Source of the DNA: Actinomadura darangshiensis | GTDB taxonomy: Bacteria; Actinomycetota; Actinomycetes; Streptosporangiales; Streptosporangiaceae | DNA length: 39,533 nt | Assembly: GCF_004349235.1 (NCBI RefSeq) | Contig: NZ_SMKY01000052.1 | Coordinates: forward strand, 1 to 39,533 | Direction: 5' to 3' | Shown here: piece after piece, positions 1 to 8,197 of the stretch | How the letters are laid out: each line of letters begins with the position of its first letter | How positions within the stretch are numbered: the stretch's first letter is position 1 | The notes under the pieces: generated by a model | Databases searched by the model: none | Told to the model about the DNA's origin: nothing | Seen by the model: the letters and a program-made list of their open reading frames with translations, nothing else | Program-made: the position numbers and the translations under genes

Positions 1-85
1 CCTCCGCGAACGCCGGCGCACCCCCGACCCCGGCCACCAGCACACCGGCGGCGAACACCTGGAACATGACTCTGCGCATCAGCAT
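1..85 (-). CDS. Small secreted protein, N-terminal signal peptide only (runs off left edge)
   Basis: Read from 85 leftwards, the minus strand gives an ATG followed by a short basic start (MLMRRVMF), a hydrophobic core rich in V, A and G, and an AFA-E type signal peptidase site about 27 residues in. That is a complete Sec signal peptide. A GAGAGGGG ribosome binding site lies just upstream, so 85 is preferred over the in-frame ATG at 79. The mature protein lies outside the window, so its function cannot be told. A small secreted or chaplin-like surface protein would fit, but this is a guess. Confidence 0.6.
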   Translation of the reverse strand, partial: MLMRRVMFQVFAAGVLVAGVGGAPAFAE

Positions 86-511
86 TGCCCCTCTCAGCGG
101 AAACAGCCCGCTGATCATGGCGCGCACATGGTGAAGCCCCAGCGATCACCAACCCAACACTCAACGAAAATCAGGTTGGCGCCCCCTAGCAAGGCCATGA
201 CGCAAGTGGTGCAGGCATCCGCACGTACGAGCGGCCCCGGCCAGAAGGCGAGGCCGCTCGTGCTGCTCAGGGGGTTCAAGGGACTATCAGGTGCAGCTCT
301 CCTCGCTTTGCGGCGGTGATGAGCTGGGTGAAGTCTCCGGGGAGAGCATGAGAGGGGCCTTGCTGTCACGCACACCGATTACGCCAGTAAGAGCTGCCAG
401 TTCCACGCACCCATCGCCACCGCCGGCGCTGCCCCTACGCGCTGGGGCGCTATGGTCTTGTGCGCCTGGGTAGATGGTTCTACTCGGTCCGGTCTCTTGG
501 ATTCGACCAGT

Positions 512-658
512 TCAGACGCGATGGACCGACGTCATATGCACGGGAGGTTTCGCCGCAGTGGTCGCGTTCACGGGAGATGAAGGCAGCCCGGTCATATGCA
601 CCAGTGCCAGAGCGAGCGCTATGGTGCCACCCAGGATCACGTTTATTGGACAATTCAT
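512..658 (-). CDS. Possible small exported peptide with two VHMT motifs
   Basis: A 48-codon minus-strand frame starts at ATG 658. It has a hydrophobic segment (residues 6-20, VILGGTIALALALV) followed directly by VHMT, then a Ser/Pro/Thr/Ala-rich stretch and a second VHMT near the end. The ribosome binding site is weak (AGGGAA at a long distance) and third-position G/C is only moderate, so this may be a relic or not a gene at all. It is listed because the LVHMT segment after a hydrophobic stretch also forms the end of the better supported micropeptide at 4480-4578, with 15 of 16 bases matching around it. The function is unknown. Confidence 0.25.
   Translation of the reverse strand: MNCPINVILGGTIALALALVHMTGLPSSPVNATTAAKPPVHMTSVHRV
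531..601. repeat. Two copies of an 11-base word, 60 bases apart
   Basis: GTCATATGCAC occurs at 531-541 and 591-601. On the minus strand both copies encode VHMT in the frame of the possible peptide at 512-658. They could be an internal duplication of that peptide or a repeated binding site; nothing here decides between these. Confidence 0.4.
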
Positions 659-1048
659 CTGAAATTTCCCTGGGTAGCAGACAGAGCGCTTCGGGTACCG
701 CGTAGCCACGCTACAGGCGTCATCCTGGTGGATGCCCGTCAATTTCTGGGCTTCTTGTGGCTGATAGGCGTATGCGGCTTATGTCCGATTGATGCAGAGT
801 GGTAGACCGCCTCCTGTCAGGAGCGGCGGGCCGCGTCGCTTCCCTGGAAGTGCAGGAGTGTCGCGTCCCGACCCTTCCCAAGCCCTCGTCTCCTCGTGCG
901 GGAGGCGTGTCCAGGTGGCTAACGAACGGGCTCGGAGGCGGCCGAGTAGCGGCCCGGCTCAATTCCAGCGCCGAACGCTTCCCTTTCGAAAGATCCACAA
1001 CAGCATGATCCATCTGGCACAGGAGTTTGCTACTTCAGATACAGGACG

Positions 1049-1546
1049 CTAGCTTCGATCAGAGGCTGGCTTTTTCCGAGATCCTCGCTTTCGGGTATGA
1101 CTTGATGGCTTCTTTGGCTTCCTTTCTGCCTTGTGCGGGTTGCTTAGGAGAAGCTTCGGCATTGACTGCATCATGCTCTCTGTGATAATGCCAATTCCTT
1201 GCCGCTCTAGCAGTGTTGAAATCTGAGCCATCCCCTCCATGACCCGTCTGACATCGGCCTGGAGCTCTTGCGTGTCCTCTGCCGACATCACGGACGCTGG
1301 TCCGGGGGCAGAGCGCGTGGCTGCCTCGATCGCGGCCATTCGGATAAAGGTCGATGGCGTTAGCCCTTCCTTTTTGGCTGCATCCACAATGGAGTTGAGA
1401 TCCTCGGTGCTGATCCGGACGGACACCACGCGCTCCAGAGTGGCGGGAGTAGAATTTTCGGCCAGTTCCGCACGGTTCTCATAGAACCACTCTGCGCGTT
1501 CGCCCTCGGTCATGTCTTCGAATTTCTTAACCTTTTTAGCCATCAT
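1049..1546 (-). CDS. Ribbon-helix-helix antitoxin-like protein, partner of BrnT-like toxin
   Basis: The 165-residue product has a predicted ribbon-helix-helix DNA-binding region at about residues 40-75. A short strand (VVSVRIS) is followed by two helices (EDLNSIVDAAKKEG and TPSTFIRMAAIEAA), the CopG/BrnA-like fold that binds operators and neutralises the toxin. A middle region that may form a coiled helix follows, then a very basic C-terminal tail rich in K, R and P. The protein is longer than typical BrnA-type antitoxins (about 80-110 residues). Its ATG at 1546 overlaps the toxin stop as ATGA, so the two are translationally coupled. A second ATG follows at once, and an AGGGGG stretch precedes both. 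Base composition is lower in G/C than in the neighbours, which suggests transfer. The antitoxin role is inferred from fold and position. Confidence 0.65.
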   Translation of the reverse strand: MMAKKVKKFEDMTEGERAEWFYENRAELAENSTPATLERVVSVRISTEDLNSIVDAAKKEGLTPSTFIRMAAIEAATRSAPGPASVMSAEDTQELQADVRRVMEGMAQISTLLERQGIGIITESMMQSMPKLLLSNPHKAERKPKKPSSHTRKRGSRKKPASDRS

Positions 1547-1857
1547 CCCCCTTTTCTTGGAGTGTCGTATGCAGTGATTGGTCTAGCCATTTCGAGCTCT
1601 TGAGTTCCCAAGTCCCTTTCCAGGGTAACCGGGTATTTGATCACGACAGTGATCGCCTTCCCCTCGTCGGTCTCACCCACCAGAAGGTAGTGATCAGGAA
1701 CGGGAGTCCCGTCCTTCATACGGGACTGAAGCAGGTCGTGGTCGTTGCGGACGACCTGCTCGATCTCCTCCTTCTTCACCCCGTGCGCCTGAGCGTGGAC
1801 GAGGTTGCCCTCGTCCCACTCCAGCGGGAGCTCGATGGTTGGGAGCGACTTGGCCAT
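1543..1857 (-). CDS. BrnT-like toxin of a type II toxin-antitoxin pair
   Basis: The 104-residue product resembles the BrnT family of RelE-fold ribonuclease toxins. It has a WDEGN start of the fold near residue 14, a HGVKKEEIEQVV helix where BrnT has HGVSFEEA, a central strand pair (DHYLLVGETDEGKAITVVIKY) and a terminal RPITAYDTPRKG where BrnT has RIISARxAxxxE. Catalytic residues are not securely assigned. The frame could start at ATG 1866 (AGG four bases upstream) or ATG 1857; the latter is used, but the choice is open. Toxin first and antitoxin second, with overlapping ends, matches the usual brnT-brnA order. The gene reads towards the left and is divergent from the peptidase relic. Confidence 0.55.
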   Translation of the reverse strand: MAKSLPTIELPLEWDEGNLVHAQAHGVKKEEIEQVVRNDHDLLQSRMKDGTPVPDHYLLVGETDEGKAITVVIKYPVTLERDLGTQELEMARPITAYDTPRKGG

Positions 1858-1981
1858 GTCATACATCGTACCTGGGCCCCGTATGACAGACCCCCCTTCG
1901 CCGCCGGGCACGTCCGACGCTGTGGTGCTAGCTAAGGACGTTTCGACGTCCGCTGCCCAGGCTGGATGGCCTGTGCGCTCT

Positions 1982-4234
1982 ATGCCGCGCCGGTTGCTCG
2001 CCGGCGTCCTCGCGGTCCTGAATCTCGGTGCGATCGCATTCGTCGCGGCGGCGGTGGACGGGCCGCCGAGCCCGCTGCCCGCGGAAACCCCGGCGGGCGA
2101 GTTCAGCGCCGCGCGGGCCCTCGGCCATCTCGGCCGGTTCGCCACCGAGCCGCGCCCGATCGGCAGTCCCGCGAGCTCCCGGACATGCGAGTACCTCGTC
2201 GGACGCCTGCGGGCCGACGGGGTCGGCGTACAGGTGCAACGGGCGGTCGGAGCGTCCTCGGGGACGGGCCTCGCGACGTTCGGCCAGGTGGAGAACGTGG
2301 TCGCCACGCTGCCCGGCAGCGACTCCACCGGGACGCTCTGCCGGCCGCGCACTACGACTCCGCGGCGATGGGGCCCGGCGCGTCCGACGACGGCGCGCCG
2401 GTGGCCGCGATCCGGGAGACGGCGCGGGCACTGCGCGAACACGGCCCTCTGCGCAACGACCTGGTGCTGTTGCTGCCTGACGGGGAGGAGGACGGCGTCC
2501 TCGGCGCCGAGGCGTTCGCCCGGGAACACTCGCTCGGCCGGGCCAAGGGCGTGCTGCTCAACTTCGAGGCGCGCGGAGCGGGCGGGCCCATGCTGCTGTT
2601 CGAGACGAGCCGGGGCAATGCGGGCTGGTCGGCGCGTTCGCGGACGCGGCACCGAGACCGCACGGCGACTCCTCGATGGTCGAGCTCTACCGCATGCTGC
2701 CGAACAACGCCGACTTCACCCCGCTGTCCGAAGCCGGGTTCGAGGGCATGAACTTCGCCTGGATCGAGCGCGGTTCGCATCACCACACCGCCACCGACTC
2801 CATCGCCAACCTCGACCGCGGCAGCCTGCAGCATCAGGGCGCCACCATGCTCGCCCTCACCCGCACGCTCGGGAACACCGATCTTGCCGATCTCGACGGC
2901 CGGGGCGACAAGACCTACTTCCGGCTGCCCGGGACGATGGTGGACCTACCCCGGGGCGATCGTGCCGGTGCCGGCCGTCATGTCGGCCCTGGCGTACGGC
3001 GGGCTGGTCGCGGCCGTGCGGAATCGGCAGGCTCGCGAGCCTGCCGCGCACGCTGATCGCCGCGGTGTCCGCGGTGCTGCTGTTTGTGGCGGCCGTGTTG
3101 GCGGAGGTGCTGTGGATCGTCCTGGCGGGCGTACATCCGGAATACGACGCGATGGGCGGCCTGCTACACCGGCCGGGGCCCTTCCGAGCGGCCGTCGCCG
3201 TGCTGGCCGTGCTCGCGTTGCTGCTCTGGTACACACCGCTGCGCCGCAGGCTTGGCCCTGCCGCACTCGCGGTCGGCGCCCCCGCCTGACCGATGGGCCT
3301 GGGCGTCCTGCTCGCGAGGGTCGCGCCTGGTGCCGCATTCCTGTGCACGTCGTCTGCCCTGGCGTGCGCGCTGGCCGGGACCGGGGCCGTCCGGCTGCCG
3401 TGCTGCCGGTTCGCGGTGCTGGTGCTCGGGCTCGCCGTCCCCGCGCTTCTGCTGCCCCCGTGGACGCAGCCGCGTTCGACGGCCTGGAGCTCAAGCTCGC
3501 GAGCCTGCCCGCGCTGGCGCTCGCGCTGCTGGGACTGACGCTGCTTCCCCTCGCCGAACTCGTCCTGCCCGAACGGCGGGCCGCGCTCGTCCTGCCGTCG
3601 GCTCTCGCACTCGCCGTCCTACTGGCCGTGGTCGGGGTTGCCGTCAACATCGGCGACGAGACGCGCCCGCGCCGTACGCACCTGGCCTATGTGATGGACG
3701 CCGGCGGCGGTACCTCGTACTGGGTGGGCGGCGATGCGGACCCCGGTTCCTGGACTCGGCAATACGTGTCCGGCCACGACCAGAGCGGCCTTCCGCCCGG
3801 ATACGCGCAACCTGCGATGGACGGGTCCGGCTCAGCCGATCCGGACGGGTGGCCCCCGTGTCCAGGTCACTGTCCGCGACGGTGACCTCCTCCGGCTGCG
3901 GGTGACCGTTGGGCGTGGCGCCCGCTCGGTGACGCTGCGCTTCGACGGGCCGATCACTGAGGCGTCGATGGTCGTGCAGGGGCTCCAGGGCCCGCGCGGG
4001 TCACGGTCGAGGGGAGGCGGCTGAAGGCCTGGCCGGGGGAGGTCCGCTTCCGCGGCCTGCACGCCGGCGGCACCTCGATCATCGTGCGCGTCCCGGATGG
4101 ACGCCGCCTCACCGCGATCGCGGAGACCACGGGCCTGACGACCGCGCCCGGCTTCAAACCGCCACCCCGCGACCTGGTCTCCTCCACACGCGAGGACGGC
4201 GACCTGATCGCGGTAACCCGCGCCTACCCCTCCA
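1982..4234 (+). pseudogene. Decayed M28-family metallopeptidase with C-terminal membrane region
   Basis: The reading passes through all three forward frames with about seven frameshifts and one in-frame stop (TGA at 3287). The pieces still line up with one protein. They are an N-terminal membrane anchor (from about 1982), the M28 metal-site motif AHYDSAAMGPGASDD (about 2343-2387), LLLPDGEEDGVLGAEAF with the catalytic Glu pair (about 2467-2517), and a third metal-site region ending in HHHTATDSIANLD (about 2779-2817). Several hydrophobic membrane segments follow (about 2950-3640), then a C-terminal luminal-type domain (THLAYVMDAGG, about 3680 on). Frame changes fall near 2335, 2625, 2945, 3035, 3470, 3840 and 4010. 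In full form this would be an exopeptidase of roughly 750 residues. No other gene in the window shows such damage, so sequencing error is unlikely. Confidence 0.85.
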
Positions 4235-4432
4235 GTAGCCCGTCTGACCAGGCCGGGTGGAGACAGGGAACTCCTCCACCCGGTTCGCGGCCTCCAGGCA
4301 AACCACACCGCAGCTCTGCGACTCGCAAAGCCGCACTGATCTTGACCAACCTGGTCCAGGGCCCTTCGCGCCTGGCGGCGCGGCATCGCTGGAGGCCCGG
4401 GTGATCATCGGCCCAAGACCCGTGAAGATCAG

Positions 4433-4471
4433 CGTTGGGCGGGTGAGGCGTGGCGCCCCACCCGCCCAACG
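4433..4471 (-). terminator. Strong hairpin terminator of the micropeptide gene
   Basis: A perfect 13-bp inverted repeat (CGTTGGGCGGGTG at 4433-4445 paired with 4459-4471) encloses a 13-base loop that can itself pair GGCG with CGCC. It begins 9 bases after the micropeptide stop at 4480. There is no T-tract, as is usual for high-GC actinomycete terminators. It could also stop reading from the relic on the other strand. Confidence 0.8.
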
Positions 4472-4479
4472 TGGCCTTG

Positions 4480-4578
4480 CTAGGTCATGTGCACCAGGAC
4501 CGCCGCGCTCGCTTGCGCGGCGGTCAGTGCCAGAAAGGCGGCGGCCAAGCCGACCACCGCAAATAGGCGTTTCGCCAT
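4480..4578 (-). CDS. 32-residue secreted micropeptide
   Basis: The frame starts at ATG 4578 with a GAGG ribosome binding site at a 6-base spacing and stops at TAG 4480. The product is a textbook Sec signal peptide: MAKR basic start, hydrophobic core of V/L/A/F, and an AQASA cleavage site after residue 25. Only about seven residues remain (AVLVHMT). A strong terminator follows 9 bases after the stop, and 288 bases of non-coding DNA separate the start from the SARP gene upstream on the same strand. Size and layout resemble a processed signalling peptide. The position below an AfsR-like gene also recalls afsS of Streptomyces, although afsS encodes a longer, unrelated repeat protein. The peptide's role is unknown. 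It is not the start of a longer protein, since the stop is clear. Confidence 0.6.
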   Translation of the reverse strand: MAKRLFAVVGLAAAFLALTAAQASAAVLVHMT

Positions 4579-4866
4579 TGAAAACCTCAATCGTGCACTG
4601 ATGTCATGCAATCCTGATCTGTCGCGATAAACGTACCGTTGTCCGTGGCCAAGCGGAAGGGATCTCGGCGATCTCGACGCAACGGCGGAATGTAACGTTC
4701 GTCTGAAAAGTCGGGTTTGCGGATGATTGTGGTCAGGTGCCTGTCGCTGAAACTGGAACGGATATCTAGAACGCGTCCTAGTGTCAGCGGCAGTGTACGT
4801 GGCCACGGCCGCGTTGTGCCCTGTTGAGGCAGGGAGAATGAGGCACTTCAACGGATGGAACGTGCT
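4579..4866 (-). promoter_or_regulatory. Leader and likely promoter region of the micropeptide gene
   Basis: These 288 bases between the SARP stop and the micropeptide start hold no gene. On the minus strand TTGGCC (4652-4647) and TATCGC (4629-4624) are separated by 17 bases and could be -35 and -10 boxes, giving a leader of about 40 bases. Just upstream, CGAGATC occurs twice with a 9-base period (4676-4670 and 4667-4661), a possible site for an activator. SARP proteins bind short direct repeats, usually with an 11-base period, so the match is only suggestive. Confidence 0.3.
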
Positions 4867-7800
4867 CTAGGCGCCGGTGGCCTGGTCTAGGGCGCGTAGA
4901 CGCGACTTCAGTGCGGCGGGTTCGGGGAGGCCGATGGCGCTGTAGATGCGGAGCGCTTCCTGCCAGTGTTGGCGGGCCTCGGTGTGGCCTTGGACGTGCA
5001 GGGAAGCGGTTCCCAGGGATTCCAGGGCCTTGGCCATCTCGTAAGGGACGCCGATCTGGGCCGCCAGGGCGCGTGCCTGCTGCAGATGCTCGATGGCCGC
5101 CGGGTAGCGGCCGGACGCTGCCAGGGTCTCGCCCAGGTGGCGGAGGGCGAGGGCTTCCTCGTATCTCTCGCTGATAGTACGGGAAACGGCCAGGGCGCGT
5201 TCGTGGTGAATGAGGGCCTCGTCATAGTGGCCGGTGTTGTGGAACGTGGCGCCGATGCCAATGAGTATTTCGATCTGGTTTCGCTTGTCGCCCAATTCCA
5301 CCGTGATGGTCAAAGCCTTGCGGTAGCTCTCGAGAGCTGTTTCATGGTCGGCCGTGTGGCGGCTTATATTCGCCATGTTGATGAGGACGATCGCCTGATG
5401 CTGGCGATCCAGTTCCGTGGCGGCGGACGCGGACTCCTCGTAGTAGCTCACGGCCGCCTTCACGTCCCCCATACGCAGCGCGAGATCCCCCATGTTGTTC
5501 AGGGCCATCGTGCGGCCGTGCGGGTCGTCGATCTCGGCGAAGATCGCGAGCGCGGCCAGGCGGAGCCGTTCGGCCTCCCGGTAGCGGCCGGTGAACTCCA
5601 AGAAGATCGCGATGCGGTCGAGACTGCCGGCCTCGCCGTGCCGGTCGCCGAGTGTCCGGTGGATTTCCAGTGCCTCCCGGCAGCCGGCCAATGCCTCGGG
5701 GAAACGGGACTGATGCCAATGGACGAGGCTGATGTGCCCGAGAATGTGGGCCTCTCCCCGGCGGTCGCCGATCGACCGGTAGATCCTCAGCGCCTTCTCC
5801 GCGTCCTGCATCGCGCCGTCGTACTGGCCGCCGCGGAAGCGGATGTTGCTCAGGTCGGCCAGTGCGCGAGCGGTGCCCGGCCAATCGTCCAACCCCCGCA
5901 GCGCCTCGATCGCGCGGGAATGGAGGCGTTCCGCCACGTCCCAATGACCACGTGACTCAAGGTGCCCGGCCAGGACGCGGGCGAACCGGGCGACATGTTC
6001 CGGGAGGCCGGTGCGGTCGGCTTCGGCGGCGGCGTTCAGCAGGCAGTTGTGCTCGGCGGCGAACCACTCGGCGGCCGCCGCGGCGTCCGCCAACGGTGGT
6101 GGTCCCGGAGGCGGGTCGGACGGCGCGCCGGACGGCGGCCGGTGGGGGGACAGCAGCCGGTCCGCGCGGTCGGCCGCCGCCAGGTGGAAGTCGAGGATCC
6201 GGTGGACGGTCCGGGTCCGGTCCTCGTCGGAGTCGGCCTCGCGGGCCAGGCGGCGGGCGTAGTCGTGGACGAGGTCGTGGAAGCGGTAGCGGCCGCGGGT
6301 GGGCTCGGTGATCAGGTGCCGGTCGAGCAGTTCCTCCAGGATTCGCTCGGCCTCCCTTACCGGACACGCCAGCCCGGCCGCGGCCGCGTGCGCCGTCAGG
6401 TCCGGTCCGGGGTGCAGCCCGAACGAGCGGAACGCGTCGCGCAACTTCGGCGGAAGTGCGCGGTAGGAATCCTCGAACACGGTCGTGATCTCGCGGTCCT
6501 CATCGCGCAGCTCGTCCAGCCGCCGATCGTCCGGGGTGAGCCGGGCCAGCAGGTCGCGGGTGTCCCAGGCGCGGCGGTGGCGTAGCCGGCTCGCGGCCAT
6601 GTTCACCGCGAGCGGCAGGCGTCCGCACAGTTCGACCACCTCGGCGACGTTGGCGCCGGGTTCCGCGCGCCCGGTCCCCGCGATGGCGGTGAACAGGGCC
6701 ATCGCGTCCGGGACGGGCAGGGTCTCCAGCGGCAGCGCCCAGGCGTCGTGCAGCCCGGTGAGCCGGCGCCGGCTGGTCACGATCACCAGGCAACCCGCGG
6801 AGCCGGGCAGCAGGGGTTCGACCTGGTCGCGTCCGGCGGCGTCGTCCAGGACGATGATCGCGCGGCTGCCCGCCAGCTCGGACCGCCAGAGCGCGGCGCG
6901 TTCGTCCAGTGCCGCAGGCACCCGCGTCGCGGGGACGCCGATCATGCGGAACAGCGTGTCGAGGGCCTCCGACGGGGTGAGCGGCCTCTGCCGGGCGTCG
7001 TGCGCGTGCAATGAGAGGAACATCTGGCCGTCCGGGAAATGCGGGGTCAGCCGATGTGCGAGATGGACGGCGAGCATCGATTTGCCGACCCCCGCCATGC
7101 CGTCGAGGGCGATCACGGTCACGGTTGAGCCGCCGGCGGTCGGCACCATCTCCATGAGCTGCCGCAGTTCGTCATCGCGTCCGACGAATACGCGCGCGTC
7201 GTGCGGCAGCGTGTGCGGGCGGCGGTCGACGCTCAGCTGGGTGCCGGGGACCCGCAGCAGCTCCGGGTCGCCTCGCAGGATCTGCTGCTGGATTCGCCGC
7301 ATTCCAGGGCCCGGGTCGGTCCCCGACTCCGCCACGAGGAGGTCGCGGGTGCGCCGGTAGACCTCCAGGGCCTCGGCCTGCCGCCCGCTGCGGTAGAGCG
7401 CGACCATGAGCCGTTCGACCGGCCACTGGTGCTGAGGGTGGCGTTCGGTGAGGTCGTAGAGTTCGCGGACGAGGTCGGTGTGGTTTCCGCGCTGCAGTTC
7501 CAGGTCGATACGGAGGAACGCGGCGGCCAGCAATTCCTGTTCGAGATTGCGGCGGGTGCGTTCGGCCCAGCCGCCGGTGAGGTCGGCGAGCGGTTCGGCC
7601 CGATGCAGCTCCGCCGCCCGGCGGTGGTGGTCGAGGGCGTATTCGTCGTCGCCGCTTTCGGAGATCGCCCGGGCCTGGTCCCGCAGCCGCCGGAACAGGT
7701 GCAGGTCGACGGATTCGTCCGCGACGTCGATGAGGTAGGCGCCCTGCCGGGATCGCAGTGCGACGTCCGGGACCCCTTCGAGCCGGCGCCGCAGCCGCGT

Positions 7801-7998
7801 CATGTAGGAGTAGAGGCTCTGCCGCGCCTTGGCCGGCGGGGCGTCGTCCCACACGCGGCGGATGAGGGCCTCGGCGGGCACCGGCTGCCGCGGGCTGAGC
7901 AGCAGCACGGCCAGCACGCACCGTTCCTTGGTCGTTCCGAGGTCGCGCCGCCGGCCGTTAATCCACAGCTCAACGGGCCCTATGACGCGGAACTCCAC
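4867..7998 (-). CDS. AfsR-like SARP regulator with NB-ARC and TPR domains
   Basis: A 1043-residue transcriptional activator. Residues 1-95 are the SARP winged-helix DNA-binding domain (starts EFRVIGPVELW; GAYLIDV near 86-92) and about 96-245 the bacterial transcriptional activation domain. A STAND-type NB-ARC ATPase follows, with P-loop GMAGVGKS at 300-307, Walker B IIVLDD at 381-386 and the VIVTSR sensor strand at 405-410. The C-terminal 400 residues are tandem TPR repeats (for example ALESYRKALTITVELGD), the part that would sense a ligand or partner. GTG 7998 is chosen as start because AAGGGG lies 5 bases upstream and the domain begins at once; the frame stays open to 8079, which would add 27 atypical residues. 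The gene is divergent from the 8198-11095 operon and upstream of the micropeptide gene; both are candidate targets. Homologues control secondary metabolism and development. Confidence 0.9.
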   Translation of the reverse strand: MEFRVIGPVELWINGRRRDLGTTKERCVLAVLLLSPRQPVPAEALIRRVWDDAPPAKARQSLYSYMTRLRRRLEGVPDVALRSRQGAYLIDVADESVDLHLFRRLRDQARAISESGDDEYALDHHRRAAELHRAEPLADLTGGWAERTRRNLEQELLAAAFLRIDLELQRGNHTDLVRELYDLTERHPQHQWPVERLMVALYRSGRQAEALEVYRRTRDLLVAESGTDPGPGMRRIQQQILRGDPELLRVPGTQLSVDRRPHTLPHDARVFVGRDDELRQLMEMVPTAGGSTVTVIALDGMAGVGKSMLAVHLAHRLTPHFPDGQMFLSLHAHDARQRPLTPSEALDTLFRMIGVPATRVPAALDERAALWRSELAGSRAIIVLDDAAGRDQVEPLLPGSAGCLVIVTSRRRLTGLHDAWALPLETLPVPDAMALFTAIAGTGRAEPGANVAEVVELCGRLPLAVNMAASRLRHRRAWDTRDLLARLTPDDRRLDELRDEDREITTVFEDSYRALPPKLRDAFRSFGLHPGPDLTAHAAAAGLACPVREAERILEELLDRHLITEPTRGRYRFHDLVHDYARRLAREADSDEDRTRTVHRILDFHLAAADRADRLLSPHRPPSGAPSDPPPGPPPLADAAAAAEWFAAEHNCLLNAAAEADRTGLPEHVARFARVLAGHLESRGHWDVAERLHSRAIEALRGLDDWPGTARALADLSNIRFRGGQYDGAMQDAEKALRIYRSIGDRRGEAHILGHISLVHWHQSRFPEALAGCREALEIHRTLGDRHGEAGSLDRIAIFLEFTGRYREAERLRLAALAIFAEIDDPHGRTMALNNMGDLALRMGDVKAAVSYYEESASAATELDRQHQAIVLINMANISRHTADHETALESYRKALTITVELGDKRNQIEILIGIGATFHNTGHYDEALIHHERALAVSRTISERYEEALALRHLGETLAASGRYPAAIEHLQQARALAAQIGVPYEMAKALESLGTASLHVQGHTEARQHWQEALRIYSAIGLPEPAALKSRLRALDQATGA

Positions 7999-8165
7999 CG
8001 GTTCCCCTTTGTGGAAATCTCCTCCTGAGCCGATTTTGGCACCGTGCGCACCGAATGGCCAGAGTGGAGACGCATTCACCTGGCCACCCGGGAGTCTCGC
8101 TACTCACTGAGTCAGGGTGATTGCAAGTTTTCGTCAAGCCCCCCGATCGACACTCGATTCCGGAG

Positions 8166-8184
8166 GCAGATCCTTTCGATCTGC
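8166..8184. promoter_or_regulatory. Inverted repeat in leader of GT-B-like operon
   Basis: GCAGATC (8166-8172) and GATCTGC (8178-8184) form a perfect 7-bp dyad around a 5-base centre. It lies 3-4 bases before the GGAGGG ribosome binding site of the 8198 gene and within the divergent region facing the SARP gene. It could be an operator or a small leader hairpin. Confidence 0.35.
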
Positions 8185-8197
8185 GACGGAGGGACGG

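Larger units (their letters stand above)
86..1048. other. Long stretch without a convincing gene
   Basis: Nearly 1 kb lies between the secreted-protein start and the antitoxin stop. Open frames here are short, lack good ribosome binding sites and do not show the strong third-position G/C of real genes in this window. The only frame with gene-like character is the small hydrophobic one at 512-658, listed separately. An 11-base word (GTCATATGCAC) occurs at 531-541 and again at 591-601, exactly 60 bases apart. No tRNA, transposase remnant or terminal repeat was seen. The stretch may be intergenic or decayed DNA. Confidence 0.5.

Noticed and set aside
1858..2652. N-terminal extension of the BrnT-like toxin to a 369-residue protein
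   Set aside because: The extra part is the Arg/Pro-rich antisense of the peptidase relic and has no domain; the toxin fold begins at 1857.
1805..3289. A single 494-codon plus-strand gene
   Set aside because: Only its first part and last part match the M28 relic; the middle is out of frame, so the open frame is accidental.
4579..4866. A longer ORF (to 4851) extending the micropeptide upstream
   Set aside because: The extension has no ribosome binding site and would bury the clean signal peptide; ATG 4578 with GAGG is far better.
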